A stretch of 5,342 bases of DNA from Synechococcus sp. HW_metabat.54 (GCA_018623675.1 JAAZVJ010000080.1:1-5342), one strand, 5' to 3'. Shown: positions 1-4,888, counted from the first letter of the stretch. Program-made: numbers and translations. Notes: generated by a model from the letters alone, not told the origin.

Positions 1-1
1 A

Positions 2-202
2 GACCTCTCAGTGGTCGGCACAGTTAGCTACGCCTTTGGTCAGCGCTCGAGATCGGCTAGCGAAAAAGCCCAGAACTGCGACGTTTTCATGGTTCAAAAG
101 GAGAAGCTTGAGCGGCTTAAAGAAATCCTTTCAAGGACCAGTCTTGATCAAATCGAGAAGGCCCTTGAACAAGACAGCGAAAGCCTGCCGTCAGCTCCCT
201 GA
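2..202 (+). CDS. C-terminal end of a hypothetical protein (5' end outside window)
   Basis: The reading frame is open from the first full codon of the window to TGA at 200-202, so this is probably the last ~66 residues of a longer gene. A GTG at position 11 could serve as a start, but no Shine-Dalgarno can be judged at the window edge. The visible part begins with a Gly/Val/Tyr-rich stretch (VVGTVSYAFGQRS) and a single Cys. It then becomes a charged, probably amphipathic helix (KEKLERLKEIL, then SLDQIEKALEQ), and ends in a short Ser/Pro tail. I do not recognise the family and assign no function. The gene converges on the minus-strand gene ending at 215, only 12 nt away. A weak 6-bp hairpin (arms 192-197 and 203-208, one G-U pair) spans the stop codon but has no T-run. 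Coding status is likely because of the natural amino-acid composition and the close convergent neighbour. Confidence 0.55.
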   Translation, partial: DLSVVGTVSYAFGQRSRSASEKAQNCDVFMVQKEKLERLKEILSRTSLDQIEKALEQDSESLPSAP

Positions 203-214
203 GGGCTGATTCCC

Positions 215-562
215 TTAGAAACTCAGAACACGCTCGCCTGCGGTCTTGAGTTGTGCTGCATAGCGGTTGCCAGTCAGGAATTTAACGAGGTCGTAAGCGA
301 CAGCAAAAACACCCTCTGGCGTCGTGACATCTTCGCTGCGTCCGCTCTCCTGACAGATCGCCTGTCCGTCACCAGCAAGTCGGTATGAACAGGATTCCGG
401 ATAAGACAGGATGACTGCGTTGCCACTCGCCTCGATAGAAGGGCGGGGATAGCCCTCACCAAGCGGCCTTCCTTTTGGGCGTTGCTCCAAGACATTCCAG
501 AGCTCGTCCCACAACAGGCACAACTGACTGTGGACACGAATGGCATGCACCTGTGCACTCAT
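215..562 (-). CDS. Conserved-looking hypothetical protein, 115 aa
   Basis: The frame runs on the minus strand from ATG at 562 to TAA at 215-217. An in-frame stop lies only 15 nt upstream of the ATG (578-580), so the start cannot move far out. There is no clear Shine-Dalgarno, which is common in picocyanobacteria. The product is soluble, with no signal peptide or membrane helix. Its N-terminus (residues ~13-27) is Trp/Leu-rich (LCLLWDELWNVLEQ). A basic Gly/Pro linker follows (28-41). The middle part (47-72) looks like beta strands and contains Cys58 and Cys70. The C-terminal helix (82-105) reads PEGVFAVAYDLVKFLTG. The pattern resembles a small alpha+beta domain, but I do not recognise a family and infer no function. 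The frame overlapping it in another minus-strand register is much less protein-like. Confidence 0.65.
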   Translation of the reverse strand: MSAQVHAIRVHSQLCLLWDELWNVLEQRPKGRPLGEGYPRPSIEASGNAVILSYPESCSYRLAGDGQAICQESGRSEDVTTPEGVFAVAYDLVKFLTGNRYAAQLKTAGERVLSF

Positions 563-1053
563 AGAGCAGCAGTTCGATCAACAGGCCAAGCCATGGGCTG
601 CGTGGATCAAGGGATCAGCCTCCAGGGCGGCAGCGCTTAACCAGACCAAGCTAAGAACAGGACGCGGTGGAACGAGGCTCCTCCGCGCGTTTGACGCTGC
701 CGCATGTCCGGTTCGGCAAGGCCAAGCGATGCAGAGCAGCTTTTATGGCTATGGGATCCAGCCCTGCTGCTCCCAAAAATCACGCCGGAGCTTCGCGCAC
801 AGATCACAGCGGCAAATGAAGTCATCTGCTTGATGGCCGGTTCTTCGATGGCCTTCGCGGCCCTGGCGGGTGTGAACGGTGTTGGGCATCCAGTCCGCTA
901 GTTCCTCATCCGTGGGCCGAATGTGGCTTCCAGTCGTCATGTCTTAAAGGCGACCCAATGGGCAGTGCACGAGCAACTGGTGGGCCGCTTCCTCTTGCAT
1001 GCAGAGCGTCAGCATCCCAGAGTTCTGAGGTGAAGTCTTGTGGGAGTGATGGA
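563..1053. other. 491-bp stretch without a convincing gene
   Basis: This interval lies between the 5' ends of two divergently read genes, so it must hold their promoters, but I found no good -35/-10 pair. Several short frames overlap here on both strands. On plus, 540-833 reads as protein only in its first ~50 residues, and 704-901 reads DPALLLPKITPELRAQITAA. On minus, 749-940 begins MTTGSHIRPTDEELADWM and has a Cys cluster (residues 43, 45, 48). None has a Shine-Dalgarno, they contradict each other on opposite strands, and none matches a family I know. The interval could be a decayed gene, a region encoding a small RNA, or simply regulatory DNA. No tRNA, Yfr1-like motif or terminator was found. 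Confidence 0.4.
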
Positions 1054-1455
1054 ATGCATTTAACGCGTGGCCTGCTTCGTTCATTTGCTGCGTTGAGCAT
1101 GGTGGGGCACACCCTCACCCCTTGCCTAGCTCAGAGCGTCCAGCAGACCTTCGACAAGATCGAGCGGATACAACAGCAAGGTCCGTCCCTTCAGCGGGCG
1201 ATGAACTTGGCTCGGACAAAGGCCATCAGCTTGAACGGAGGACTCAACAACTACAGGCCTGAAGCCTGCATGTTCTCGACAACACTGGCGCGTCAACGCT
1301 GCCTCATCCAAGCCGACTCATTCGGGTTCATCTTCCAGTTCCAAGGCGGACAACCTGGCTGGCAAGTGGAAGGAGCACCAGCCAGCGTCTTCACGGAAGT
1401 CGCAGTCAGTGCTGATGGCAAAACGTTGTTGAGCATCCAGAACATCGCGCAGTAA
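1054..1455 (+). CDS. Small secreted/periplasmic hypothetical protein, 133 aa
   Basis: The frame is also open upstream to an ATG at 958. I chose ATG 1054 because it has a Shine-Dalgarno (GGGAG at 1042-1046, 7-nt spacer) and because the protein then begins with a clear Sec signal peptide. Residues 1-9 are basic (Arg5, Arg9), 10-22 are hydrophobic, and a probable cleavage site follows Ala26 (PCLA-Q). Cys24 is inside the signal, and no convincing lipobox follows, so a soluble periplasmic form is more likely than a lipoprotein. The mature part has a Gln-rich helix (27-50), a segment with NGGLNNYRPEACMF (61-74), Cys72 and Cys83 that could form a disulphide, and a Gly-rich beta-like part (FGFIFQFQGGQPGW, 90-103). 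It ends in a strand with VSADGKTLLSI. The segment from ARTKA to the Gly/Trp part resembles small secreted cyanobacterial proteins of unknown function; this is recollection, not a search result. It is the first gene of a possible operon with the genes at 1512 and 1666. Confidence 0.75.
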   Translation: MHLTRGLLRSFAALSMVGHTLTPCLAQSVQQTFDKIERIQQQGPSLQRAMNLARTKAISLNGGLNNYRPEACMFSTTLARQRCLIQADSFGFIFQFQGGQPGWQVEGAPASVFTEVAVSADGKTLLSIQNIAQ

Positions 1456-1511
1456 AGAATCACCCTCGCGCAACTCGAGCGGCAACATGGAGGAGCGCCC
1501 CTGCCTCGTCC

Positions 1512-1616
1512 ATGGCACTGCTGCTGGTTGCCTCACTGTTTCTTGGCCTGCTCTGGATCACGCAGACCCTGGTTCGACGGGGTATGGATGATGGATCCGG
1601 CGGATCGCAGAGCTAG
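1512..1616 (+). CDS. Single-helix membrane microprotein, 34 aa
   Basis: This short frame runs from ATG 1512 to TAG 1614-1616. Residues 2-17 form one uninterrupted hydrophobic helix (ALLLVASLFLGLLWIT). It is followed by QTLVRRG, whose Arg22-Arg23 pair would stop transfer and hold the C-terminus in the cytoplasm by the positive-inside rule. The tail is short, acidic and Gly/Ser-rich (25-34). The shape is that of the small single-span proteins common in cyanobacterial membranes, including accessory subunits of photosynthetic complexes, but no named family is recognised. A strong GGAGGAG lies at 1489-1495, but its spacer of 16 nt is too long for normal use. That is the main doubt. The frame starting at ATG 1487 is an alternative but encodes nonsense-like protein. 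It lies 56 nt after the secreted-protein gene and 49 nt before the DUF4177-like gene, with no terminator between, so co-transcription is plausible. Confidence 0.5.
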   Translation: MALLLVASLFLGLLWITQTLVRRGMDDGSGGSQS

Positions 1617-1665
1617 TCAGGTCTGACCTCGATCCACGCCCAGATGATCTGCGGGGAGTGAGAGG

Positions 1666-1938
1666 ATGGCGCTTCCTCGTATCAGTCGGCCATCCATGAA
1701 GTGGGAATACACGCAACTGCGCTTCATCCCACGCGGCAAAAGCTGGACCGGAGAAATTGAGGAATTGTGGCTGGACCAACGGCAAATCATCTTTCGGTCG
1801 CGTCCCCGCCCTGACATCACGCTTGCTGGCGTCATGAACGAACTGGGAGACGACGGCTGGGAGCTGGTGACCTACTCCCAACCTTTCACGGGCTACCACG
1901 GGGGCTGCTACACGTTTAAACGAGAGAAAGCGCACTAA
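1666..1938 (+). CDS. DUF4177-like small protein, 90 aa
   Basis: The protein has the layout of the DUF4177 family, short soluble alpha+beta proteins of unknown function. There is an early strand with W-E-Y (residues 13-15, then TQLRF), a long middle part, the hallmark LGDDGWELV (60-68), and a final strand with YTFKR (82-86). The family assignment rests on this pattern, without a search. The start at 1666 is supported by GGGGAG at 1653-1658 (7-nt spacer). ATG at 1696, giving the more family-typical beginning MKWEY, has no ribosome site, so the first ten residues (MALPRISRPS) may be an extension. A middle insert rich in Arg and Trp (residues 24-50) makes it longer than the ~50-70 residues usual for the domain. 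No signal peptide or membrane helix is present, so it is probably cytoplasmic. It is the last gene of the possible 1054-1938 operon. Confidence 0.7.
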   Translation: MALPRISRPSMKWEYTQLRFIPRGKSWTGEIEELWLDQRQIIFRSRPRPDITLAGVMNELGDDGWELVTYSQPFTGYHGGCYTFKREKAH

Positions 1939-2082
1939 TCAAGATTCATTCCAGAAGGCACCCCTTACCCCTTCACCGCAACCAAGCCGCTCCACGACGG
2001 ACGCAGAGGAAGAGAATCTAAAGGTTTTCTCAAAGACAGCTCTAAGTAACAGAGCGAACTCTGCCTTGGCCTGTTCGATCGA

Positions 2083-2144
2083 TATAAATGCGTTGGCATT
2101 CGCCACAAACGTTCGCCTTGATGTCTTCAAGGTGCAGTTCACCT
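2083..2144 (+). promoter_or_regulatory. Possible promoter and structured leader of the DUF4278 gene
   Basis: TATAAA at 2083-2088 could be a -10 element. No matching -35 is seen at 17 nt, although many cyanobacterial promoters rely on the -10 alone. The leader that would follow holds two small hairpins that share bases. The first is CCTTGA/TCAAGG (2116-2121 with 2127-2132, 5-nt loop). The second is AGGTG/CACCT (2130-2134 with 2140-2144, 5-nt loop). They cannot form together. Both stems are short and could be chance, so this is a tentative annotation. Confidence 0.2.
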
Positions 2145-2185
2145 GAGTCATGGAACGGGGACTCGGTTTTACTCGTGAACTCATC

Positions 2186-2350
2186 ATGCAACTCACCTAC
2201 ATGGGTAATTCCTATACCCAGAAAAACTCTGTCCAAGACAAAGCTCCTGTTGAGCTGACCTATCGCCGCAACGTCTACAACGCTCGCCTAGAGGAAGCGG
2301 CCGCAAACACCATTCACCTGACTTACCGAGGGAACACCTACAAGAAGTAA
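2186..2350 (+). CDS. DUF4278 family protein, 54 aa, three LTYRG-type motifs
   Basis: The product carries three copies of the DUF4278 signature: MQLTYMGNSY (residues 1-10), VELTYRRNVY (22-31) and IHLTYRGNTY (43-52). It ends with Lys-Lys. DUF4278 proteins are small, typically cyanobacterial, and of unknown function; the family normally starts right at the first motif (M-x-L-x-Y-R-G). That is why I chose ATG 2186 rather than ATG 2150, which would add a 12-residue N-terminus unlike the family. Neither start has a Shine-Dalgarno. The linkers (11-21 and 32-42) are hydrophilic, and there is no signal peptide or membrane helix. At 54 residues this is a compact form. The first copy has Met where Arg is usual, and the second has Arg-Arg in place of Arg-Gly. 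A terminator hairpin follows 21 nt after the stop, so the gene ends its transcription unit. Confidence 0.85.
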   Translation: MQLTYMGNSYTQKNSVQDKAPVELTYRRNVYNARLEEAAANTIHLTYRGNTYKK

Positions 2351-2371
2351 GACGCGTTGCACATTCGCATA

Positions 2372-2389
2372 CCCCTGAGCAATCAGGGG
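2372..2389 (+). terminator. Terminator hairpin after the DUF4278 gene
   Basis: A 7-bp stem CCCCTGA/TCAGGGG (2372-2378 with 2383-2389) closes a GCAA loop, a stable GNRA-type tetraloop. It begins 21 nt after the DUF4278 stop. Only TTT follows the stem (2391-2393, after one G), so termination may be partial. It may be backed up by the second hairpin at 2446-2473. Confidence 0.55.
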
Positions 2390-2442
2390 GTTTCGACTGC
2401 CTGCCTCGATCAGGGGCTCCTCTCCATTGGAGTGAAAGCAAC

Positions 2443-2473
2443 AAAAAACCCCTGGCGCTCAGTCCAGGGGTTT
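2443..2473 (-). terminator. Strong terminator for the minus-strand gene at 2563, probably bidirectional
   Basis: The stem is a perfect 10-bp inverted repeat, AAACCCCTGG/CCAGGGGTTT (2446-2455 with 2464-2473), with an 8-nt loop. On the minus strand the stem runs into six T residues (complement of 2443-2448), a textbook intrinsic terminator for the exported-protein gene that ends at 2563. Read on plus, the stem ends in TTT followed by GC, so it can also act as a weaker second terminator for the DUF4278 transcript. This fits its place between convergent genes. Confidence 0.8.
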
Positions 2474-2562
2474 GCTCTCCCTACCCATCGGAGTATCCCG
2501 ATGAACATATGGTGCTGGGTCCCGTCGACGTTGCAATCGGTACGTCTACCTAATGCCTCTGG

Positions 2563-2841
2563 CTAGGGGGACGGAGGGAGAAGCCGGTGCTCAAAGCCCC
2601 CGAGTCCGAGCGGCTTGTCGTCGGTGCAATCGATGTTCAGCCTGCCCTCCGCCAGGACTGGGGCAATCGGATTGACGTAGCAGTACTGATAGGCCCCTTG
2701 CTTCGTGACGACTAAAACCACAGCACCTTTATGGGTCATCACGCGCCCATCACCAAGGTCCTGGTTGGGTGATTGATTCGCCAGAGCCTGCGCTGGCACC
2801 AACGCCAGGGCAGAGACCAGCACTCCAAAAAGTCGTTTCAT
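2563..2841 (-). CDS. Small exported hypothetical protein, 92 aa
   Basis: The frame is open further upstream, but ATG 2841 was chosen because it gives a classic Sec signal peptide. Lys2-Arg3 are followed by a hydrophobic core (LFGVLVSALALVPA) and an Ala-Leu-Ala cleavage site after residue 21. An AAGAGG sits only 2 nt before the ATG, closer than ideal. An upstream start would read through the terminator hairpin, which argues against it. The mature protein (~71 residues) is mostly beta-like: GRVMTHKGAVVLVVTKQG (32-49), then YQYCYVNP (51-58). Cys54 and Cys72 could form a disulphide in the periplasm. The C-terminus is Gly/Pro-rich. I do not recognise a family. It lies downstream of the DUF1400-like gene on the same strand but is separated from it by a terminator, so it either has its own promoter or depends on read-through. 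The strong terminator at 2443-2473 ends the unit. Confidence 0.7.
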   Translation of the reverse strand: MKRLFGVLVSALALVPAQALANQSPNQDLGDGRVMTHKGAVVLVVTKQGAYQYCYVNPIAPVLAEGRLNIDCTDDKPLGLGGFEHRLLPPSP

Positions 2842-2897
2842 GGCCTCTTTGTAGCGGCAATGGGACTGGGCCTGCCGCAGGAAGCCGCTTTTTTGGC

Positions 2898-2922
2898 AAA
2901 AAGCGGCCCCGTAAGGCCGCTT
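2898..2922 (-). terminator. Intrinsic terminator of the DUF1400-like gene, overlapping a second hairpin
   Basis: Read on minus, AAGCGGCC (2922-2915), a 6-nt loop and GGCCGCTT (2908-2901) form a perfect 8-bp GC-rich stem. It runs directly into a run of five T (complement of 2902-2898). It begins 26 nt after the stop of the DUF1400-like gene, so it is a convincing intrinsic terminator. A second perfect 10-bp stem, GCCGCTTTTT/AAAAAGCGGC (2884-2893 with 2898-2907, 4-nt loop), uses the same middle arm, so the two structures exclude each other. They lie between two same-strand genes, about 43 nt before the start of the 92-residue exported protein. Confidence 0.8.
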
Positions 2923-2948
2923 CATTCACTTCAACGCTGAGCTCAATG

Positions 2949-3626
2949 TCACCAGAGGCCTCGGACGGGCTGCTTGACCGGCTCGGGAGCTTCGGCGGTG
3001 TAGGCCGCGATGCATGCCGGGGTGTTCATGTACCAGCTGAGCAGCGAGGTGGCCTGCTGGCTGTTCTCGATGCTGTTCACATCACAGACCTTCATCGCGC
3101 CCTGGAGACGCTGGTCAGTGGGCAGCATCTTCATCATTCCGTAGCTCGACAACTTGCCGTCGACGGAATCAAGAATGATGGCGCTGCGAACGGCCTGCAG
3201 GCTGTTCTGCTGGCTGTAGTAGGGGGTGTAGTTGCTCTCCTGAATGCTCTCTTTCAGGAACTGCTCACCTTTGGGGGAATACAGGAAGCGAGCCACAGCG
3301 GCCACATCCACGTTGTATTCCTGCTGGAGACCAGCCCGAAGCTGGTCAGTCGACCAGCCTGACAAGTCAGAAAGATTCTCAGGGACAGGATTGTCAATGA
3401 CCTCTGCACCACCCAAAGGCAGCAGGGTGTTGGAGCGAACAAATCCGTAGCCGACCGCACGAGCGGTCAAGCGCGGACCGCCATGAGGAGGAACAAACAC
3501 GGCCGGTCCATAGGCCACCCCCGACTCATCGGAGCTCAGGGGCAGCGGCACGTTGGGATTGGCCTGGGCAGATAGCCCCACGAACAAACAACTGGCGCCC
3601 GCCAGCGGAAGAAGGAATTTCATCAT
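2949..3626 (-). CDS. Secreted DUF1400-like protein without a hydrolase domain, 225 aa
   Basis: Tandem ATG codons at 3626 and 3623 begin the protein. Neither has a Shine-Dalgarno, and a TTG at 3653 is a less likely start. Residues 1-22 are a signal peptide (MMKFLLPLAG, then a hydrophobic core, cleavage after AQA). A Pro/Gly-rich segment follows (23-80). Residues ~83-175 resemble the helical DUF1400 domain found at the N-terminus of cyanobacterial alpha/beta hydrolases: STDQLRAGLQ (92-101), YNVDVAAVARFLYSPKGEQF (104-123), then LQAVRSAIILDSVDGKLS and a MKMLPTDQRL element. That match is my recognition of a pattern, not a search result. The C-terminal ~50 residues hold two Cys and a Pro-rich tail. 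There is no G-x-S-x-G nucleophile motif and no room for a hydrolase fold, so it is a stand-alone form, probably periplasmic and probably not an enzyme. A terminator follows at 2898-2922. Confidence 0.75.
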   Translation of the reverse strand: MMKFLLPLAGASCLFVGLSAQANPNVPLPLSSDESGVAYGPAVFVPPHGGPRLTARAVGYGFVRSNTLLPLGGAEVIDNPVPENLSDLSGWSTDQLRAGLQQEYNVDVAAVARFLYSPKGEQFLKESIQESNYTPYYSQQNSLQAVRSAIILDSVDGKLSSYGMMKMLPTDQRLQGAMKVCDVNSIENSQQATSLLSWYMNTPACIAAYTAEAPEPVKQPVRGLW

Positions 3627-3726
3627 TGGAGAACGAGAGAAAAGGCTCTGCAAACAAACCCTTCCCGATATGGAGACGCCGGCTCAGTGCGATTAAAGAG
3701 CCACTTTTTATCTTCAGCTTTGCGAC

Positions 3727-3754
3727 CAATCTGTGATCGATAACTGACAGATTG
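3727..3754. promoter_or_regulatory. Inverted repeat upstream of the DUF1400-like gene, possible operator
   Basis: CAATCTGT (3727-3734) and ACAGATTG (3747-3754) are a perfect 8-bp inverted repeat with a 12-nt spacer. Their centres are 20 bp apart, about two turns of DNA, as expected for a dimeric regulator. It lies 101 nt upstream of ATG 3626 on the minus strand. A possible -10, TTTAAT (complement of 3692-3697), would place the repeat just upstream of the promoter, where an activator could bind. No -35 match supports that promoter. The rest of 3627-3865 holds only two 5-bp hairpins (3763-3775 and 3789-3802) and no gene. Confidence 0.3.
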
Positions 3755-3865
3755 ACGACAAAGCTTTCGCAAAGCGTATCCAACACTACCGATCTCAATC
3801 GGCCTATATCTTTCAGAGAAGAAAAAGTCTGATCCGCACGTTTCAGCTCAGGTAATTGGCGCCGA

Positions 3866-4282
3866 TTAACGAATGTCGATGGGGGGCGTCTGCTTCCGCG
3901 TCATCCGTTCGACCTCGGCCGCTCGACGGGCCGATCCGGCCTCACCCAGCACGACCGGATAGCGGTTCGTCTTGAGATTGCTTTTGAAGCGATTCCAGAA
4001 CGCGCGGATCTTGTTCTTACACGTGACAGCCATACCGCCTCTAATGGAGCGACGAGACAAGGGAAGGACCAACGTCCCACTCTCAGATGCCTCAGCCGCC
4101 AAGGCAATAGGTATCAAGTCGGATTGCGCGCGGTCCTCAATCCGAACGATGGTTGATTCATCGATCACGGAGGCGTCTTGGACGACACGCCACCTCAGAA
4201 GACCACAGGAGCCCGCTGACGGCAGACCCCTGCTGCACGGCGTTTTCTCATCCACCCGCGGGCAAAACGGATAGCCCGCCAC
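3866..4282 (-). CDS. Doubtful hypothetical protein, up to 138 aa
   Basis: The frame is open on minus from GTG 4282 to TAA 3866-3868. The C-terminal two thirds look protein-like: VIDESTIVRIEDRAQSDL, then LIPIALAAEASESGTLVLPLSRRS, a basic stretch KNKIRAFWNRFKSNLKTNR and a tail ending ERMTRKQTPPIDIR. The first ~31 residues are Cys/Gly/Arg-rich and look like read-through of non-coding DNA. A later start such as GTG 4168 (residue 39) would remove them. Neither start has a Shine-Dalgarno. I recognise no domain, signal peptide or membrane helix. The opposite strand is also open (3972-4274) but encodes a less natural protein. It could be a genuine lineage-specific gene, a remnant, or chance. If it is not real, the gene-free stretch runs from 3627 to 4412. 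Confidence 0.35.
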   Translation of the reverse strand: MAGYPFCPRVDEKTPCSRGLPSAGSCGLLRWRVVQDASVIDESTIVRIEDRAQSDLIPIALAAEASESGTLVLPLSRRSIRGGMAVTCKNKIRAFWNRFKSNLKTNRYPVVLGEAGSARRAAEVERMTRKQTPPIDIR

Positions 4283-4375
4283 TTGGAAGCCCGGCCCCAG
4301 GTGCCCCGCTCAGCAGCTCCAAGCCCATTCGACTTTTGTCCTTCGCCGTTGCCCCCATGCGCGAGCGAGCGAGGT

Positions 4376-4407
4376 AGGCCGTCTCTTCCATCCGGAAGGG
4401 GCGGCCT
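4376..4407 (+). other. 14-bp RNA hairpin just past the 3' end of the 4413 gene
   Basis: Bases 4376-4389 pair with 4394-4407 around an ATCC loop: 14 pairs with no bulge if two G-U pairs (4382-4401, 4384-4399) are allowed. On plus RNA the stem is continuous. On minus RNA those two pairs become A-C mismatches. It starts 6 nt beyond the stop of the minus-strand gene at 4413, so it could be that gene's terminator or 3'-end stabiliser, but no T-run follows on minus. On plus only TTCCCATT follows. A short (GCGA)x3 tandem at 4361-4372 lies next to it. Confidence 0.4.
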
Positions 4408-4412
4408 TCCCA

Positions 4413-4619
4413 TTAGGCCACGGTCGGCTGATCCAACTCCCAGCACCGCGAACCCTGCTGGGTGAAGACGCAAAGCGTGCTCAGTTCGGGCGAGGTGACC
4501 CGATAGGTCTGCCCGTCCGCCTGGCTCTTCAGCAACGCTTGCATCTCGGCAAGCTCGCGCTGTTCATGGGCCTCAGCGCGACTCCAGCCCTGGCGTGTGA
4601 GGAGCTCGATGGTGTACAT
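4413..4619 (-). CDS. Small hypothetical protein, 68 aa
   Basis: The frame ends at TAA 4413-4415. I prefer ATG 4619 (MYTIELLTRQGW) because AGGGG lies directly before it and the protein then starts with a natural strand. ATG 4631 would add four residues and has no ribosome site. Residues 1-12 form a strand and Gly-Trp turn. Residues 13-33 form a charged helix (RAEAHEQRELAEMQALL). Residues ~37-65 look like beta strands (GQTYRVTSPE, STLCVFTQQGSRCWEL), with Cys50 and Cys59. It is soluble, with no signal peptide. The look is that of small conserved picocyanobacterial proteins of unknown function, but I name no family. The frame on the opposite strand (4539-4778) starts with something resembling a signal peptide but has no ribosome site. 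I treat it as a shadow. A hairpin at 4376-4407 follows the stop. Confidence 0.65.
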   Translation of the reverse strand: MYTIELLTRQGWSRAEAHEQRELAEMQALLKSQADGQTYRVTSPELSTLCVFTQQGSRCWELDQPTVA

Positions 4620-4888
4620 GGACCCCTGCATCTAGTGGATGCTCAAGGTTGGCCGCGCTCGATCCATTCAGGCCAATCGACAGAAAAGCTTCGGGATGAC
4701 AAATGCAACCTGAAGCGATGGGATCCCCAGGAGAACCTCATCAAGCAGACCAACGACGAACGACACAGGGCCACATGAGCGCACTGCAGCAGTCACCCTG
4801 AGCAGAAATACTCAAAGGAGCCGAACGGTTCGAGGTGAACGGGCGGCCAGGCTTGATTCAGAGAACCTGTGGCCATCGCAGACAAGCC

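Noticed and set aside
958..1053. Upstream extension of the secreted protein to ATG 958
   Set aside because: It would bury the signal peptide 32 residues inside the protein and lacks a ribosome site, while ATG 1054 has one.
1565..1585. GGTTCGAC sequence suggesting a tRNA T-arm
   Set aside because: The flanking bases do not give a 5-bp stem with a 7-nt loop, and no other tRNA arms are present. It lies in the microprotein frame.
1939..2196. Minus-strand 85-residue frame between the DUF4177-like and DUF4278 genes
   Set aside because: Its start lies inside the DUF4278 gene, it has no ribosome site, and the composition is Ser/Arg-rich as in antisense shadows.
2769..3362. Long plus-strand frame of 197 residues
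   Set aside because: It is antisense to the DUF1400-like and exported-protein genes and crosses the terminator region. Those two genes have signal peptides and family features, and this frame has none.
4195..4473. Minus-strand 92-residue Gly/Arg-rich frame
   Set aside because: It overlaps the 4413-4619 gene in another register, runs through the hairpin at 4376-4407, and has low-complexity Gly/Arg/Pro composition typical of GC-rich non-coding DNA.
4539..4778. Plus-strand frame starting MHLGKLALFMGLSATPALA, resembling a signal peptide
   Set aside because: The signal-like part is the exact antisense of the better-supported 4413-4619 gene, there is no ribosome site, and the rest has no recognisable domain. 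The part past 4640 looks somewhat protein-like but has no start of its own.
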